From Shewanella sp. VB17 (GTDB lineage Bacteria; Pseudomonadota; Gammaproteobacteria; Enterobacterales; Shewanellaceae), in the NCBI RefSeq assembly GCF_013248905.1, contig NZ_JABRVS010000001.1:1054001-1118000 (forward strand): 64,000 nt of DNA, read 5' to 3'. Below are positions 62,593 through 64,000 of this stretch, one piece after another. Below the pieces are notes generated by a model. The model was not told where the DNA came from, searched no databases, and saw nothing but the letters and a program-made list of their open reading frames with translations. The position numbers and the translations under genes were made by a program. Numbering within the stretch: the first letter of the stretch is position 1; every line of letters starts with the position of its first letter.

Positions 62593-64000
62593 ATGCGACT
62601 CGATCGTATGACCAATAAATTTCAAATGGCAATTTCCGACGCACAATCTTTAGCGTTAGGTCGTGATCATCAGTTTATTGAACCAATTCATCTTATGATG
62701 GCCTTACTTAATCAAGATAATGGTTCTATCCATCCTTTATTAACCCAAGCGGGTATTAATGTCAGTTCGTTAAGATCTTTAGTGAGTCAAGAGTTAGAGC
62801 GTGTATCTAAGGTCGAAGGGACAGGAGGTGACATTCAGCTTTCTCAGTCTCTTATTCGTTTACTGAACCTTTGCGATAAACTTTCTCAAAAACGAAAAGA
62901 TAAATATATTTCCAGTGAACTTTTTATATTAGCAGCTCTTGAGGGCAATGATACGCTATCACAAAACTTGAAGAAGTCCGGTGCAAGTATCAATTTAATG
63001 GAGCAAACGATACAAGAGGTAAGAGCAGGGAAAAATATTGATGATCCGGATGCCGAAGATCAACGTCAAGCCCTTAAGAAATTTACGGTTGATCTGACAG
63101 AGCGTGCTGAGCAGGGCAAGCTTGATCCTGTTATCGGTCGTGATGATGAAATTCGTCGTACTATTCAGGTATTACAACGCAGAAGCAAAAATAACCCGGT
63201 ACTGATCGGTGAACCCGGTGTAGGTAAAACGGCCATTGTCGAAGGATTGGCTCAGAGAATTATCAATGGGGAAGTGCCTGAAGGAATAAAGAATAAGCGT
63301 GTTCTTTCATTAGATATGGGCTCATTGATTGCTGGTGCAAAATATCGTGGTGAGTTTGAGGAACGTTTAAAAGCGGTACTCAATGAGTTATCTGAAGAAA
63401 ATGGGCAAGTGATCCTCTTTATCGATGAGCTACATACCATGGTCGGCGCTGGTAAAGGAGATGGCGCCATGGATGCTGGTAATATGTTGAAACCAGCGTT
63501 AGCCAGAGGTGATCTTCATTGTGTTGGTGCAACCACTTTAGATGAGTATCGACAATATATAGAGAAAGATGCTGCATTAGAAAGGCGTTTTCAAAAAATC
63601 TTGGTTGAAGAGCCTACTGTTGAAGACACAGTGGCTATTTTACGTGGGTTAAAAGAACGCTATGAATTACATCATCATGTCGAGATCACGGATCCTGCGA
63701 TTGTGGCGGCTGCGAGTATGTCACATCGTTATGTATCTGATCGAAAATTACCAGATAAAGCGATTGATTTGATCGATGAGGCTGCATCTAGTATCCGTAT
63801 TCAGATAGATTCTAAACCTGAGTCGTTAGACAAATTAGATCGACGTTCAATTCAACTTAAACTAGAAGAGCAGGCTCTTTCTAAAGAGCTCGATGAAGCT
63901 AGCCTTCGTCGACTATCTACAATAAGAAAAGAATTGAAAGAAGTTGATGTTAAGGCATTAGAGCTAAATGAAGTATGGCGAACAGAGAAAGCTGCTTTGG
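62593..64000 (+). CDS. clpB: Chaperone ClpB (partial, 3' end beyond window)
   Basis: Hsp104/ClpB disaggregase, a hexameric AAA+ ATPase working with DnaK. The window holds the first 469 codons. The N domain (residues about 1-145: MTNKFQMAISDAQSLALGRD, HQFIEPIHLMMALL) precedes AAA+ module 1 with Walker A GEPGVGKT and Walker B LFIDELHTMVGAGKGDGAMD; the sequence then enters the coiled-coil middle domain. GGAGG precedes the ATG, and a sigma-32 promoter lies upstream. The gene continues past the right edge. Confidence 0.97.
   Translation, partial: MRLDRMTNKFQMAISDAQSLALGRDHQFIEPIHLMMALLNQDNGSIHPLLTQAGINVSSLRSLVSQELERVSKVEGTGGDIQLSQSLIRLLNLCDKLSQKRKDKYISSELFILAALEGNDTLSQNLKKSGASINLMEQTIQEVRAGKNIDDPDAEDQRQALKKFTVDLTERAEQGKLDPVIGRDDEIRRTIQVLQRRSKNNPVLIGEPGVGKTAIVEGLAQRIINGEVPEGIKNKRVLSLDMGSLIAGAKYRGEFEERLKAVLNELSEENGQVILFIDELHTMVGAGKGDGAMDAGNMLKPALARGDLHCVGATTLDEYRQYIEKDAALERRFQKILVEEPTVEDTVAILRGLKERYELHHHVEITDPAIVAAASMSHRYVSDRKLPDKAIDLIDEAASSIRIQIDSKPESLDKLDRRSIQLKLEEQALSKELDEASLRRLSTIRKELKEVDVKALELNEVWRTEKAAL

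Noticed and set aside
1..64000. CRISPR array, rRNA operon, integron or complete transposon
   Set aside because: No regularly spaced repeats, rRNA sequence, attC-like sites or transposase genes were seen.

Overview
The window looks like chromosomal DNA of a marine gammaproteobacterium of the order Alteromonadales, most likely a Shewanella with an AT-rich genome. The reasons are the gene content (DUF5993-DsbB pair, SieB-domain protein, TIGR03899-, DUF3010- and DUF4447-type proteins, imelysin plus di-haem lipoproteins, two chemoreceptors), the bamD / rluD-pgeF-clpB neighbourhood, and intergenic repeats of a kind common in marine shewanellae. The species assignment is inference. No rRNA, phage, integron, CRISPR array or intact insertion sequence was seen.

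Layout. 0-13.5 kb: mostly small stand-alone units: periplasmic SodC, a DMT exporter divergent from a MarR regulator, a DsbB-type oxidase with a 53-residue partner gene, a lipoprotein alkylsulfatase, a RIO kinase, an exported peroxiredoxin, outer-membrane phospholipase PldA and the sirohaem methyltransferase CobA. 14.9-19.5 kb: a probably iron-regulated set of outer-membrane protein, imelysin lipoprotein and di-haem lipoprotein behind a Fur-like site. 19.6-27.4 kb: glycosyltransferase, J-domain protein, a decayed gene, a phosphodiesterase-fold protein, a NimT/NimR-like divergent pair and SelO. 27.7-39.7 kb: a long group II (histidine decarboxylase-like) enzyme, then a signalling cluster (hybrid kinase, GGDEF response regulator, lone receiver), a porin, and a chemoreceptor followed by a solute-binding protein. 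39.7-44.4 kb: a group II intron-like remnant, a D-threonine aldolase-type enzyme, a sensor kinase, a SieB-domain protein and tRNA-Leu. 44.5-56.3 kb: malic enzyme, YehS, an unusual Nramp relative, a TonB receptor with a glutathione transferase, then DUF4447 / SMI1-KNR4 / exported RelA-SpoT-like genes and an M13 peptidase. 56.6-64 kb: RsuA, an HBM chemoreceptor, tRNA-Phe, BamD, RluD, PgeF and the first part of ClpB behind a near-consensus heat-shock promoter.

How genes work together. Strong functional sets are DUF5993 + DsbB; Fur site + OMP + imelysin + di-haem protein; NimT + NimR; hybrid kinase + GGDEF regulator; TonB receptor + GST. The most unusual locus is 52.5-54 kb: a RelA/SpoT-type nucleotidyltransferase domain behind a signal peptide, followed by an SMI1/KNR4 (immunity-type) gene and a decayed duplicate of that gene's 3' end. 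This resembles a toxin-immunity arrangement, although no secretion machinery is visible here.
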